Assembly (NCBI RefSeq): GCF_000525835.1
Contig: NZ_AODD01000008.1
Location: forward strand, 44,696-108,695
Direction: 5' to 3'
Length of the DNA: 64,000 nucleotides
Source: Listeria grandensis FSL F6-0971
GTDB lineage: Bacteria; Bacillota; Bacilli; Lactobacillales; Listeriaceae
The position numbers and the translations under genes are program-made. Under the pieces are notes generated by a model. It searched no databases and was not told the origin of the DNA. It saw only the letters and a program-made list of their open reading frames with translations. Shown here piece after piece: positions 1 to 8,960 of the stretch. The number at the start of each line of letters is the position of its first letter. Position 1 is the stretch's first letter.

Positions 1-952
1 CGCTTACTTCATGATTAGCCGTCATCCCTAATTTGGCCATCGCTTCTGTGGCAATTTTGACAACGGTATTGTCGGCGTTGAAGTCGAAACCGCTGTATTT
101 CCTATCTACTTTTATTGTAATCGCGCCACCCATTTCTGCCGTTGTTTTTTCGAATAAGTCTTTCATGTGCTGTATTTGTGCCTCGCAAGATTCGCTGTTG
201 ATCGACCTAACTTCTGCAACCATCCGCACGTGTTCCATCACGATATTTGTTGCAGTTCCTCCTTCAATTATACCAATATTAGCTGTCGTTTCAAAATCAA
301 CGCGACCGAGCTTCATCTGAGAAATTGCTTTAGCTGCGATCTCAAGTGCCGAAATGCCTTTTTCCGGCTCAATTCCAGCATGTGCTGCAGTCCCATCAAT
401 CTGAATTTCAAGACCAGCGTGCGTCGGACTTCCAACCGTAATACTGCCAACCGGACCTCCTGTATCTAAAACAAAACCGTGGCTGGCCTTAAGCGTTCTC
501 ATATCGAAGGCTTTAATACCGATTAAACCGCTTTCTTCACCTACTGAAAGTACAAATTCGAGCGTTCCGTGTGGGGTGTTGTTTTCTTGAATGAGCGCCA
601 CTGTTTCGAGCATAATCGCAATTCCAGCTTTGTCATCTGCCGCTAAAATTGTCGTTCCGTCCGAATAGATAATATCCTCTCTTATTTCTGGCTTGATACC
701 AAGACCTGGTGTAACCGTATCCATATGACAAGAAAAGAATATAGCATCGGCATTCACGTTACCTGGAAGGCGACATAACAGATTGTTCGCACCGAAACCT
801 GTTTCAGCCATTGTGTCATCTTCAATTACCTCAAGGCCTAGCGATTGAAATCGTTCTTTTAAGTATTTTTGAAATTTCCCTTCGTGTTTTGTTTCTGAAT
901 CAATCTTGACGAGCTCGATGAAAGTGTCTACTAATCGTGATTTGTTAACCAT
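1..952 (-). CDS. M20-family metallopeptidase, PepT/YqjE-like (3' end outside window)
   Basis: Probable cytoplasmic zinc aminopeptidase or amidohydrolase of the M20 family (peptidase T-like, YqjE type). About 317 residues are visible; the C-terminal end lies beyond base 1. Metal-site motifs in order: HMD at residues 76-78, ADD near 105-107, GEE at 138-140 (catalytic and metal-binding glutamates) and DTGG near 163. A dimerisation-type segment follows, containing the conserved THAG/HAG region. ATG at 950-952 is chosen because a perfect AGGAGG lies a few bases upstream. It is known of this family that such enzymes trim short peptides; the exact substrate cannot be read from sequence. The gene stands alone, separated from the next gene by a terminator. 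No frame disruption is visible in the part present. Confidence 0.85.
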   Translation of the reverse strand, partial: MVNKSRLVDTFIELVKIDSETKHEGKFQKYLKERFQSLGLEVIEDDTMAETGFGANNLLCRLPGNVNADAIFFSCHMDTVTPGLGIKPEIREDIIYSDGTTILAADDKAGIAIMLETVALIQENNTPHGTLEFVLSVGEESGLIGIKAFDMRTLKASHGFVLDTGGPVGSITVGSPTHAGLEIQIDGTAAHAGIEPEKGISALEIAAKAISQMKLGRVDFETTANIGIIEGGTATNIVMEHVRMVAEVRSINSESCEAQIQHMKDLFEKTTAEMGGAITIKVDRKYSGFDFNADNTVVKIATEAMAKLGMTANHEVS

Positions 953-1110
953 TTTAGTTCCTCCTACGAATGTCATTTTATAATAATTCCCGTTATGCGA
1001 TTTTTCCCTTGTTACTACTGGTTGAAACCTTATTATCTCATTCGAAACTATTTGTAAATAGTTATTTTGATTCGAATCAGGCATTTTCTCGATAAAGTTT
1101 TATTTTACAA

Positions 1111-1148
1111 AGCAAATGGCGAGAGATATACATCTCTCGCCATTCGCT
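1111..1148 (-). terminator. Rho-independent terminator of the secreted repeat protein gene
   Basis: Inverted repeat AATGGCGAGAGAT (1115-1127) and its complement (1132-1144) around a 4-nt loop, extended by three more pairs after one mismatch. On the minus strand it is followed by a moderately T-rich stretch. It lies 6 bases after the stop of the gene starting at 4036. Confidence 0.8.
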
Positions 1149-1153
1149 GTTTC

Positions 1154-4036
1154 TTATTTTGTTGCTGCTTGAATTGTTACGTCTTGTGTGTCTAGTAGGT
1201 TTTTGCCTTTGTCGTATGCTTGAATTGTTACAACATCGTCTGCATTTTTAATCTTGTCTAGTGCGTAGAATTTGAATGTGCCGTCTTCGTTGAATGTGCC
1301 ACCTTTATACTCTGTTCCGTTCACTGTTACAACAACTGATTTAACTTCGCCTGCGTATGTTCCTACGATGTTCTTGTCGCCAATTGTCATTGTTTCTGTT
1401 GTAATCATGCCACCAATTTTTTCTGGTTGTTGAATTTGGACCGTTTTGCTTTCTAGCAAGTTACCGGCTTTGTCATAAGCAAAGATGATAACTTCGTCGG
1501 ATGTGCTTTTTACTTTATCATGTGAGTAGAATTTAAATGTGCCATCTGCGTTAATTGTACCGCCTTTGTAAAGCGTTCCGTTAACTGATACTTGGATTTT
1601 AGCGACATCACCATTGTGCGTTCCTGTGATGTTATTATGACCTGGGATGATCATCTCAATTGGATTGATGGCACCCTCCGTACTTGTGCTTGTGAATGTT
1701 ACGGTGTGTCTAGAGAGTTCCTTACCGTTCGCATCGTAAGCTACCATGATGATTTCATCTGTGCTCTTCACTTTTTTGTCAGCAACATAGAAAGTGAATT
1801 CGCCATTTTTAACTGTTGCGCCTTTAAATTCTGTGCCATTTTGGAACATAGATACTTTAGCTACATCACCTGTGTGTGTTCCTGTGATATATTTGTGTGT
1901 GCCTACTGTAAATTCGTCAGCTACGATGGTACCTTTTGTTGCTAATTTATCTCCTAGTAGCTCTTTAGCAATGTCTAAGTCTGCTTGTAGTTCTGCTTTT
2001 TTAGCTTCGTCTGTTACTGCATCTACTGCTGTTTGTGCGTCATCGATTTCTTTTTGTGTTACTGTGTCTTTGATTGTTCCTGTTTCTGGGTTGCTATTTG
2101 TGAATAGTTCGTTGATTGCATCTGTTGCTACGTCTTGTTTCACTTGCTCTGCCGCTGCTTCTGTTTTTTCGTCAAGTTGTTGTTGAGCAAGGTTTAGGCC
2201 TGCTTCTAATTCTGCTTTTTTATCTGCGTCTGTTACTGCTTCGATTGCTGTTTTAGCGTCATCGATTTCTTTTTGCGTTGTTGTTTCTTTGATTGTGCCT
2301 GTTTCTGGATTGTTATTTGTGAATAATTCGTTGATTGCGTCTGTTGCTGCTTCTTGCTTAGCTTGCTCTGTTGCCGCTGCTTCTGTTTTTTCGTCAAGTT
2401 GTTGTTGGGCAAGGTTTAAGCCTGCTTCTAATTCTGCTTTTTTACCTGCGTCTGTTACTGCTTCGATTGCTGTTTTAGCGTCATCAATTTCTTTTTGCGT
2501 TGTTGTTTCTTTGATTGCGCCTGTTTCTGGGTTGTTATTTGTGAATAGTTCGTTGACTGCATTTTCTGCTTGTGCTACTTTTTCTGCTTCTAGTTTAGCA
2601 TCTAGTAGTGATTGAGCCGTGTCTAATATACTATTGAAAAGCGGTGCAGATGCGTTGTTTACTAATCCACCCACTAATTCTCTAGCAGCATCAATCCCTT
2701 TTTGATCTGTTGTATCTTTAATTACATTTCCTGACGGCTTATTGTCTACAAATAATTCTTTAATTGCACTGTATGCTTCCTCTTGAAGTATAAAATTGAG
2801 TAAGCTTTGCGCAGCAATTAGGTCTTTTTGTAGTGCTTCTTTTACAACTGTATTTTTGATTTTGTTAATTTGTTCTTTTGCTTCATCAATTTTTGCTTGT
2901 GTTGTTGTGTCTTTGATTTTATCGCTTGCTGGGTCGTTATTTTCAAACAATTGGTTAACAAGGAATTTACCTAATGTTTGGTTATCTACTTCTGTTACTG
3001 CTTCTGCATCACGATCTACCAGTAATTCTTTCGCCTTGTCTAGGTCTGCTTGTAATGTTGCTTTAGTTGCTTCATCTGTTACTGCATCAATTTTTGCTTG
3101 GGCGTTATCAATCACTGCTTGCGTTGTTGTATCTTTGATTTTATCGCTTGCTGGGTCGTTATTTTCAAATAATTCGTTGATTGCTACACTCGCTGTATCT
3201 TTGTTCGCTTGTTCTTTTTGTGTTGTTAATAGTTCTTTTGCTTTATCTAAATCGGCTTGTAGTTCTGCTTTCACTGTTGGATTTTGAACTTGGTTTACTA
3301 GGTTTTGCGCGCTGTCGATGGTTGCTTGATTCGTTGTTTCTTTGATTGCATTTTTGCTAGCATCTGTGAACAATTCGCTGATTGCCATTTTTGCTGCTGT
3401 TTGTGCACTTTGATCTGCTACTTGCCCTATTAATAAATCTTTAGCTTTATCAACATCGTTTTGGAGCGTTGTCTTTTCTGGTCCTGTTGGTAATTTATCG
3501 ATAACTTCTTGGGCATCATCAATATCTTTTTGACTTGTTCCAGGTTTTAAAGTATTCTTGTTGCTGTCCTCGAATAAACCATCTACTAAGTTTGTTGCCG
3601 TTTCTTGATTCTGGCTGTTAGATGCAACTTCATCTAGGAATATATGAGATGCAGTGCTCATTACAGTACCTGATTGATTTAAATAATCCAACCGGAAAGT
3701 ATCAAACTTACCTATACCATCTTTCTTTTCAACCATATAGACTTGCTTACCTGTTCCAGTTGGCTTTCCTAGTACTGTGAATACGCCATTCACCCCATTA
3801 GCTTTATACATCAATTGCATTGTTCCATTTGCAAGATAAATTTTGACATCTACTGTAATAAGCATGTAACCAGGACCTTCGATTACTACTAAATTATCCA
3901 TATGAGTCGTGGCCGCTTGTGCTGATTTCCCTTCACTTAAGTTAGGAAAGATACTCATTGCTGTTGGGAATACTTGAGATGCTACGATTGTCGTTGTTAA
4001 TAGACCTACTGCGATTTTTTTACTTGTATTTTTCAT
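1154..4036 (-). CDS. Large secreted protein: eight Cry1Ac D-VI-type repeats and three C-terminal Ig-like domains
   Basis: Secreted surface protein of about 960 residues. ATG at 4036 is preferred over the upstream GTG at 4120, because GAGGAG lies just upstream and the protein then opens with a normal signal peptide (MKNTSKK followed by a hydrophobic core). Residues about 150-697 hold eight repeats of roughly 55-75 residues of the pattern A-x-N-E-L-F-x-(N/D) ... T-T-Q-x-x-I-D-x-A ... L-x-x-A-x-x-L-L, the type annotated in listerial proteins as toxin Cry1Ac domain D-VI-related. Three Ig-like modules follow (about 700-960), each with a G-T-H/Y-x-G-(D/E)-V core. There is no LPxTG motif, GW module or C-terminal membrane segment, so anchoring is unknown. 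Adhesion or surface coating is inference only. Confidence 0.85.
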   Translation of the reverse strand: MKNTSKKIAVGLLTTTIVASQVFPTAMSIFPNLSEGKSAQAATTHMDNLVVIEGPGYMLITVDVKIYLANGTMQLMYKANGVNGVFTVLGKPTGTGKQVYMVEKKDGIGKFDTFRLDYLNQSGTVMSTASHIFLDEVASNSQNQETATNLVDGLFEDSNKNTLKPGTSQKDIDDAQEVIDKLPTGPEKTTLQNDVDKAKDLLIGQVADQSAQTAAKMAISELFTDASKNAIKETTNQATIDSAQNLVNQVQNPTVKAELQADLDKAKELLTTQKEQANKDTASVAINELFENNDPASDKIKDTTTQAVIDNAQAKIDAVTDEATKATLQADLDKAKELLVDRDAEAVTEVDNQTLGKFLVNQLFENNDPASDKIKDTTTQAKIDEAKEQINKIKNTVVKEALQKDLIAAQSLLNFILQEEAYSAIKELFVDNKPSGNVIKDTTDQKGIDAARELVGGLVNNASAPLFNSILDTAQSLLDAKLEAEKVAQAENAVNELFTNNNPETGAIKETTTQKEIDDAKTAIEAVTDAGKKAELEAGLNLAQQQLDEKTEAAATEQAKQEAATDAINELFTNNNPETGTIKETTTQKEIDDAKTAIEAVTDADKKAELEAGLNLAQQQLDEKTEAAAEQVKQDVATDAINELFTNSNPETGTIKDTVTQKEIDDAQTAVDAVTDEAKKAELQADLDIAKELLGDKLATKGTIVADEFTVGTHKYITGTHTGDVAKVSMFQNGTEFKGATVKNGEFTFYVADKKVKSTDEIIMVAYDANGKELSRHTVTFTSTSTEGAINPIEMIIPGHNNITGTHNGDVAKIQVSVNGTLYKGGTINADGTFKFYSHDKVKSTSDEVIIFAYDKAGNLLESKTVQIQQPEKIGGMITTETMTIGDKNIVGTYAGEVKSVVVTVNGTEYKGGTFNEDGTFKFYALDKIKNADDVVTIQAYDKGKNLLDTQDVTIQAATK
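2111..2551. repeat. Two near-identical tandem coding repeats (219 and 222 bp)
   Basis: Copies 2111-2329 and 2330-2551 lie inside the secreted repeat protein gene and encode D-VI units 7 and 6. They differ at few positions, and a third, more diverged unit sits before base 2111. The close identity suggests recent duplication and makes unit number prone to change by recombination. Confidence 0.8.
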
Positions 4037-4394
4037 AAAATTTATAATCTCCTCGGTATTTATATTTTTTGTTACTTCCGTGGCCGTGTCAGTATCATTG
4101 CCTGTGTTACTACTTTTCACGATTGTAGATTATTTGGATTTTCTAGGCGATGGCCCATTTATTACCAATCCATCCTTATTTGTAGCTCACTTTATTCATG
4201 ATAATTTTGAAAATCCTTACTATTACGTCATTAATTTTCTTATCGTGATCTTCCGTGGCGTTATTATCAATATTCAATTGCGATTTCTCCTGCTGACTGA
4301 CTTGCTATACACTTATCTTACCAGTACATCTAAATCCTGTTTTCTTCATTTCTAGAATTCCACTCTGTATTTGTTGCTACTTTTTGAATTCTGT
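4037..4394. other. Gene-free stretch upstream of the secreted repeat protein
   Basis: About 360 bases without a credible gene. It should hold the promoter of the minus-strand gene starting at 4036, but I could not assign a convincing -35/-10 pair. A CCACGGAAG nonamer occurs twice on the minus strand (near 4080 and 4255), of unknown meaning. Confidence 0.5.
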
Positions 4395-5112
4395 TTATAA
4401 CATCTCTTTTAATTTCATCTCGAGCTTAGACATGTCCACATGAATCGTTCTTCTTAATGGGTGAATAATTTCTTCTTCTTCTAATTTTTGGATAACATTT
4501 GTAATTGTATTTGGATTCATGCTTGTATATTGAGCAATCATTCCTTTACTGATCTGTTTTGGGAAGCGCGAGATGTGTTGCTTACCTGTGCTTTCTCCAA
4601 ATTTCGTTACGATTTGAAATAACGCGAGGCTGATTCTTTGCTCTGATGGTAGTCTCAGCAGTGCCTCTTTCTCTATCATTCGTTCTACTTGATTTTGCAT
4701 GTGTACATAATGATAGAAGTAGCCTTCTTGGGTGTTGATGACTTTTTCGATGATATCACTTTTTTCGTACTTGGTAACGATCAGTTCATTTGAAATGACT
4801 TGGAACGAATACTCTGACTTGCTATCTAGTAGTAAATTGGCGAGTCCAAGCACGTCTTCTTTGGCAAAGAAATCCACTATCTTTTCCTCATCTTTGAATG
4901 CAGCTACATGACCGGATTCTATAAAGTAAATCTCGTTTAGCTCTTCTTCCTCTAGGATGATCCTACTCGTTTTTCTTGTAACTTTTCTTTATACCTTGCA
5001 GTGGGAAAATTTTATCTTCTTGTAAGAAGGTACGAAACTTCTCTTCACTAAACTGAGTCGCTATATTTTCTTCGGTATATAAAAATTGCATCTCGGTAAG
5101 CCGCTCTTTCAT
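4395..5112 (-). pseudogene. PrfA/Crp-family transcriptional regulator, frameshifted
   Basis: The reading frame begins at ATG 5112 behind AAGGAGGTG and runs about 49 codons to a premature TAG. It resumes in another frame with a cyclic-nucleotide-binding-like fold and a C-terminal winged helix (ISKGMIAQYTSMNPNTIT helix-turn-helix region). Removing one A from the A5 run (T5 on the plus strand, 4970-4974) restores a single 238-codon protein that aligns without gaps at this point to the intact neighbour at 5310-6020, for example YKK-EEEEL against YRK-QEEV. PrfA of L. monocytogenes is 237 residues, so the repaired length fits that family. The cause may be sequencing error, a true null mutation or slippage. 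The distal part alone (4395-4877, GTG start) would be a regulator lacking half of its sensor domain. Confidence 0.8.
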
Positions 5113-5157
5113 TTGCTCCACCTCCTTCTTTAAATTTGTTTGTGTTTTCTTTGCCTA

Positions 5158-5185
5158 CTTATACTTTAACAGGATTTATCAGCAA
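5158..5185 (-). promoter_or_regulatory. Predicted promoter of the frameshifted PrfA/Crp-like gene
   Basis: On the minus strand TTGCTG (5185-5180), a 16-bp spacer, then TATAAG (5163-5158), about 45 bases upstream of the ATG at 5112. The match to the housekeeping sigma consensus is good at -10 and moderate at -35. Confidence 0.5.
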
Positions 5186-5195
5186 ATGTTTGTTA

Positions 5196-5232
5196 TTTCA
5201 CAAAATGAATTTTTTTTAATGATTTTGTGAAA
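5196..5232. promoter_or_regulatory. Candidate operator: 11-bp inverted repeat TTTCACAAAAT
   Basis: Perfect arms TTTCACAAAAT (5196-5206) and ATTTTGTGAAA (5222-5232) flank a 15-bp AT-rich centre. The dyad is centred near 5214, about 60-63 bases upstream of the start point predicted from the promoter at 5158-5185, a distance used by class I Crp-type activators. It could instead be a hairpin downstream of the gene at 5310-6020, but no T run follows it. Confidence 0.4.
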
Positions 5233-5309
5233 AGAACGACATTGTTTTCCTGGATAATAGATAATTCAACAGATACTTATATATGGCTTTATTGGCTCAA
5301 GCGCCCAAA

Positions 5310-6020
5310 TTAACACCCATCTAGTCGCTTTTCTAATTTGGCCAAATCGATATACATCTTTCGCCGAACAGACTCGATAATCTTTGCCTCTTCTAGTTTT
5401 TGAAGGCTCACAGTGACGGTATTAGGATTTAGGTTGCTATATTTTGCAATAATTCCTTTGTTGATGTATTTTGGAAAACATACCTTTGTTGTCCCATGTT
5501 TTTTTTCACCGTATTTTAGTGCACAGCAGAATAAGACCAAATTAATTCTTTGCTCCGATGATAGTCGTAATAGCTCTTCCTTGTTTCTTAGATGCTGAAT
5601 CAAATTTTGTAAATGGATATAGTAATACAAATAGCCTTCCTGTGCGTTCAATATTTTTTCAACCATTTCTGCCTTATTACATTTAATAATACTCACTTTG
5701 TCTGAAATAACTTCAAACGAATATTTCGCGTCACTGTATAGGATTAAATTTTCCAGTCCAATAATATCTCCACTTGCATGAAAACTCATTACCCGCTTAC
5801 TTTCTTGCGTAGCCATAACACAACCCTCTTTAATAAAAAAAAGATCTCTGACCTCTTCTTGTTCTCTGATAAGAACCTCTTTCTTTCTATATTGTTTCGC
5901 TACTTTATTTGTACTTAAAAAACTATCATCTTGAAGAAAGTGGAAAAATTGCTCCTTATTAAATTCTTCGTGTACAATCTTATCGTTGTATAAAAAATGC
6001 ATTTCCGTTAGATACCTCAT
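5310..6020 (-). CDS. PrfA/Crp-family transcriptional regulator
   Basis: Intact 236-residue regulator, the same length class as PrfA. ATG 6020 is chosen because AAAGGA lies nine bases upstream and because the frameshifted neighbour begins at the matching position (M-x-x-L-T-E-M-x-F-L-Y in both). The N-terminal half is a cNMP-binding-type beta roll, a long dimerisation helix follows (region LRNKEELLRLSSEQRINL), and the winged helix-turn-helix lies around residues 170-205 (INKGIIAKYSNLNPNTVT). The acidic residues that would bind cAMP are not obvious, as in PrfA. It shares roughly half of its residues with the frameshifted regulator next to it. A TTCTA-N6-TAGAA dyad lies upstream, suggesting autoregulation (inference). 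Targets are unknown; neighbouring surface protein genes are plausible. Confidence 0.85.
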   Translation of the reverse strand: MRYLTEMHFLYNDKIVHEEFNKEQFFHFLQDDSFLSTNKVAKQYRKKEVLIREQEEVRDLFFIKEGCVMATQESKRVMSFHASGDIIGLENLILYSDAKYSFEVISDKVSIIKCNKAEMVEKILNAQEGYLYYYIHLQNLIQHLRNKEELLRLSSEQRINLVLFCCALKYGEKKHGTTKVCFPKYINKGIIAKYSNLNPNTVTVSLQKLEEAKIIESVRRKMYIDLAKLEKRLDGC

Positions 6021-6135
6021 TGTTCTCATTCCTTTTTCTGATTCCAAATTTAACTTCTAAGCCTTGATTTATTAAAATGAAATTGCTAGTGTTTTTTATC
6101 CTGACTCATCACTAGCAGTCTAGGATATATTATTG

Positions 6136-6179
6136 ATACTACCATGAATAGTCACTCCTATTTTTCTAGTTTACTAGAA
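6136..6179 (-). promoter_or_regulatory. PrfA-box-like dyad TTCTA-N6-TAGAA with -10 TAGTAT
   Basis: TTCTAGTTTACTAGAA at 6164-6179 is a perfect dyad (arms of 7, spacer of 2). On the minus strand the gap from the dyad edge to a possible -10, TAGTAT (6141-6136), is 22 bases, the distance typical between PrfA boxes and -10 elements. No good -35 is present, as expected for activator-dependent promoters. The same TTCTA-N6-TAGAA pattern recurs at 23623-23638. The bound protein is inferred, not shown. Confidence 0.45.
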
Positions 6180-6288
6180 TTTTTTCGGGCGAATGTTGCA
6201 ATTAATCGAATCATCAGTACCATTTATTTATTATTGTTTCTAAAAAACGGGGCGACATACGACTAGAGTATGCATTTTTATACAATAA

Positions 6289-6338
6289 AATAGGACATCT
6301 ATCAAAACCGGAAAATCGATTTTGATAGATGTCCTATT
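6289..6338 (-). terminator. Strong Rho-independent terminator after the LPxTG phosphatase
   Basis: Perfect 19-bp arms (6289-6307 and 6320-6338, core AGGACATCTATCAAAA) around a 12-nt loop, followed on the minus strand by TTTTATTG. Confidence 0.9.
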
Positions 6339-6363
6339 CTATATTTATGGATCTCATCTCAGA

Positions 6364-8739
6364 TTATTTATATTTCCTACGCCATAAAAGAGAGGTTCCG
6401 AGTACAAGAAAACTGCCTCCGAGAGTAATTAACGCCCACATTGTTGGGGTATCTCCTGTTGTTGGTAGTCCTTTTTCAGCTGCTACTTCCTCTGTCAGTG
6501 TATCACCATTTGTGGATGTTACTGGTTTTGGTGCGTTCTCCCTTTCTGGGTTCGTTGTTGGAACTTCTGGTGCCACCGGTTGCTCTGTCGGTGTCTCTGG
6601 CTCGGGAACATCAGGATCTGGTTGCTCTGGGGTTGGTTCCTCTGTTTGTAACTTTTCCAAATCGGCTAATTTTGCGACCAAAACATCCGAATTGGTGACA
6701 TATTTCTGTAAAGTAGTGTCTAAATTATCATACGCAGCTTTTGCCGCTAAAATGGCTGCCTCGTCGGTTAGCGTAACTTTTTCTGGTAATGCTGCAATTT
6801 CTGCGGTGACGGCCTTCGCTTTGTCTGTTTTCAAAATACCGTACGTATCGAAAAGATTCGCTGGAGTTGCCGCCACACGTGCTGTTTGCGCTGATTTAGC
6901 ATCATAGGTATAGGCTTTATACGTGAAGCGATCTTCTGTAAAACTGATACCCGCAAACATTTGCAACATCGGTTGGGCGTACTTCGCGGGATAAACACCG
7001 GCAGCGCTCATCTTGCTTTCTGATTGTGGTTGGTAGAACTTGTAACCACTCGTGTTGATGACGTGGTAACTTTGTCCGCCCGGATCTACATCGCGCGAAA
7101 TCCCATCTTCCTCGACTTTGCCGATTTTGTCGACTGCAATCGGTGTCTTGCCGTCCATTTGTTGCGAGCGGAAGTAACTGTGGTCATGGCCTTGCAACAC
7201 AATATCGATGCCAAGCTCATCAAAAACTGGAGCAAGCTGGTCGCGTAGCGTGACAATTTCAGAGTCTGTCATGTGGCTTGCAACGGTATAAATCCCTTTA
7301 TGAAACGCGACAACGAGCCATTTCGCGCCATCTTCACGTGCTTTTTTCGCATCGGCTTTCAACCAAGCCAGTTGCGTTGGATCAAGCGCTCGCGAATCCT
7401 GATCATTCGTGTTTAGCATCATGAAATGCGCCGGACCGTAGTCAAATGAATAGTAAACTCCTTTGTTCAAATTGTTCGCATTCGCCGGATGATCATAATA
7501 AAAATGTTGGCGGAACGAGTTGTTGAACGCATCATGATTTCCCGTTGCCGCGGCGATTGTCGTATTGCTTAGCAGTTTTTGCGAGGTCCTAAATAGCCAG
7601 CCCCACTCAGCAGGACTCGATGAGGTGTTCACCAAATCACCTGTTTGCAAAATGAATTCCGAGTTGGGAAACATCCCAAAACCTTTATTCAGCGTCGCAT
7701 CCGTCCAACTATATTCTTCCTCGCTACTTCCTTGTGAGTCGGTCACATATAGAAAATCGAACGCCTTCGTGTCTCGCTTTTGCGTCGTGAACTTGGCTGG
7801 TTCACTCCATGTGTCACGGGTCTTATCGCCAACACGGTACCAGTAAGTTGTGCCTGAATCCAAGTATTTCGCGGCTACTTGATGGGAAAAACCACCGATT
7901 GCGGCATCATTTGCTTCTTGGGTTCCCGTCACAGTTTGCGCCCCCACGAAGTTCGGCGCCCCACTTCCCGCTACTTTCACATATTGCAAATCTGATCCCA
8001 CTTCGGCCTTCGTATGCCATGTAAAGCCTTTTTGTGTCTGTGTGTTTCCGAAAAACGTGACAGCGATTTTAGATGGTGTGTAGTCTCCATCCGCCGCCAC
8101 TTCTTCCGGCGTCGTGAATCCCGTCAGCTCCGCGTCAAATGTCACATCTGAACTTGTCCCTTTTTGCTGAAAAATCGCGACCGCAATCGTATTTGTGCCT
8201 TCCTTCAAAGGAATCGCGCCGAGCTTAATACCTTCATATTCCACCGCATCAGCACTCTGTTGCCCCGAATAATCCCCGAAATTAATCGCCCCATCCGCAA
8301 GGCGCACCCGTTTCACTTCATTTCCGTTCACGTAAATAACCGCACTATCATCAGCTTTCAGCGCCAAGTTCGCACGCAAGTACTTGTCCGCACCCTTCAC
8401 CTCAAAATTTTTCCTGAAAAAATAAACAGGATATTTCTTGTCCTCAACAGCACCGTAGGAAATCGTCGTATTAATTTTGATTTCCGCGTTTTTCGGATTG
8501 TAGCCAAGCGCTCCCTTGCCTGATTTCCAAGCCGTATCATTGAATGTTTGGTCCCGCCACGTATCTCCCGGATAAGTCCCTTGATCCCAGTATTTCCATT
8601 CTGATTCTTTAGCGATGAAGGTGTCTCCCGCCTGGCTACCCGCCTTTACAGCATTCGGAAACGACGTATATGTAACCCCAATTTGAACCAAAATAATCGC
8701 CACCAACAAATAAACAAACCCTGATTTCCACTTTTTCAC
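6364..8739 (-). CDS. LPxTG-anchored purple acid phosphatase-like metallophosphoesterase
   Basis: Cell-wall protein of 791 residues starting at GTG 8739 (GGGGG upstream). Order: signal peptide (1-33); a beta-rich module about 40-210 with galactose-binding-like features; a purple-acid-phosphatase-type fibronectin module about 220-320; a calcineurin-like metallophosphoesterase about 325-600 with TDSQ near 331, GDLVN near 367, GNHD near 398 and GHDH near 518, together the dinuclear metal site; an alpha-helical region; a Pro/Glu/Thr-rich wall spanner; and a sortase signal LPTTGD near 756 followed by a hydrophobic helix and RRKYK. Known for the family: hydrolysis of phosphomonoesters or diesters at a two-metal centre. 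The substrate is not predictable; scavenging phosphate outside the cell is a reasonable inference. No sortase gene is in the window. Confidence 0.9.
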   Translation of the reverse strand: MKKWKSGFVYLLVAIILVQIGVTYTSFPNAVKAGSQAGDTFIAKESEWKYWDQGTYPGDTWRDQTFNDTAWKSGKGALGYNPKNAEIKINTTISYGAVEDKKYPVYFFRKNFEVKGADKYLRANLALKADDSAVIYVNGNEVKRVRLADGAINFGDYSGQQSADAVEYEGIKLGAIPLKEGTNTIAVAIFQQKGTSSDVTFDAELTGFTTPEEVAADGDYTPSKIAVTFFGNTQTQKGFTWHTKAEVGSDLQYVKVAGSGAPNFVGAQTVTGTQEANDAAIGGFSHQVAAKYLDSGTTYWYRVGDKTRDTWSEPAKFTTQKRDTKAFDFLYVTDSQGSSEEEYSWTDATLNKGFGMFPNSEFILQTGDLVNTSSSPAEWGWLFRTSQKLLSNTTIAAATGNHDAFNNSFRQHFYYDHPANANNLNKGVYYSFDYGPAHFMMLNTNDQDSRALDPTQLAWLKADAKKAREDGAKWLVVAFHKGIYTVASHMTDSEIVTLRDQLAPVFDELGIDIVLQGHDHSYFRSQQMDGKTPIAVDKIGKVEEDGISRDVDPGGQSYHVINTSGYKFYQPQSESKMSAAGVYPAKYAQPMLQMFAGISFTEDRFTYKAYTYDAKSAQTARVAATPANLFDTYGILKTDKAKAVTAEIAALPEKVTLTDEAAILAAKAAYDNLDTTLQKYVTNSDVLVAKLADLEKLQTEEPTPEQPDPDVPEPETPTEQPVAPEVPTTNPERENAPKPVTSTNGDTLTEEVAAEKGLPTTGDTPTMWALITLGGSFLVLGTSLLWRRKYK

Positions 8740-8847
8740 CTTTTCTCAATCCCCCTCAATTTCGCTTACCACCCAAGTGTATCTTAGCAATGTTAAGCGT
8801 TGTTTGAGAATATGTATCGATCTTGTTTTTTGCATGTAAATTTTTTA

Positions 8848-8879
8848 ATCTTACAAGAATTATGATAAAACCGTAAGAT
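8848..8879. repeat. Short inverted repeat upstream of the phosphatase
   Basis: ATCTTAC (8848-8854) and GTAAGAT (8873-8879) flank an 18-bp centre about 110 bases upstream of the phosphatase start. It could be an operator. A phosphate-regulator site would fit the gene but lacks the clear direct repeats expected. Confidence 0.25.
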
Positions 8880-8960
8880 AAACTTAGCAAATTGTTATTT
8901 AGATCGCGGGAAACTCCAATGTTCTAAGGCTATAATAAAGTTAGAAAGGAGCTGTTCATT

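Larger units (their letters stand above)
6021..6363. other. Intergenic region with operator dyad and terminator
   Basis: No gene seen. It holds the promoter side of the regulator at 5310-6020, a 16-bp dyad (6164-6179), a loose CTAGTG/CACTAG inverted repeat near 6087-6116 and a strong terminator (6289-6338). Confidence 0.6.

Noticed and set aside
1592..3287. Several plus-strand open frames inside the repeat protein gene
   Set aside because: They mirror the repetitive coding strand, lack start signals and encode Ser/Cys-rich sequence with no domain.
4037..4120. Longer start (GTG 4120) for the secreted repeat protein
   Set aside because: No ribosome binding site, and it would bury the signal peptide; ATG 4036 has GAGGAG upstream.
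4340..4360. TTTCTAGAATT as a third TTCTA dyad
   Set aside because: The half-sites abut instead of being six bases apart, and no suitable -10 follows.
8931..8936. Sigma-B-type promoter for the 29-residue ORF
   Set aside because: No GTTT-N13-15-GGGTAT pattern; only a housekeeping-like -10 is visible.
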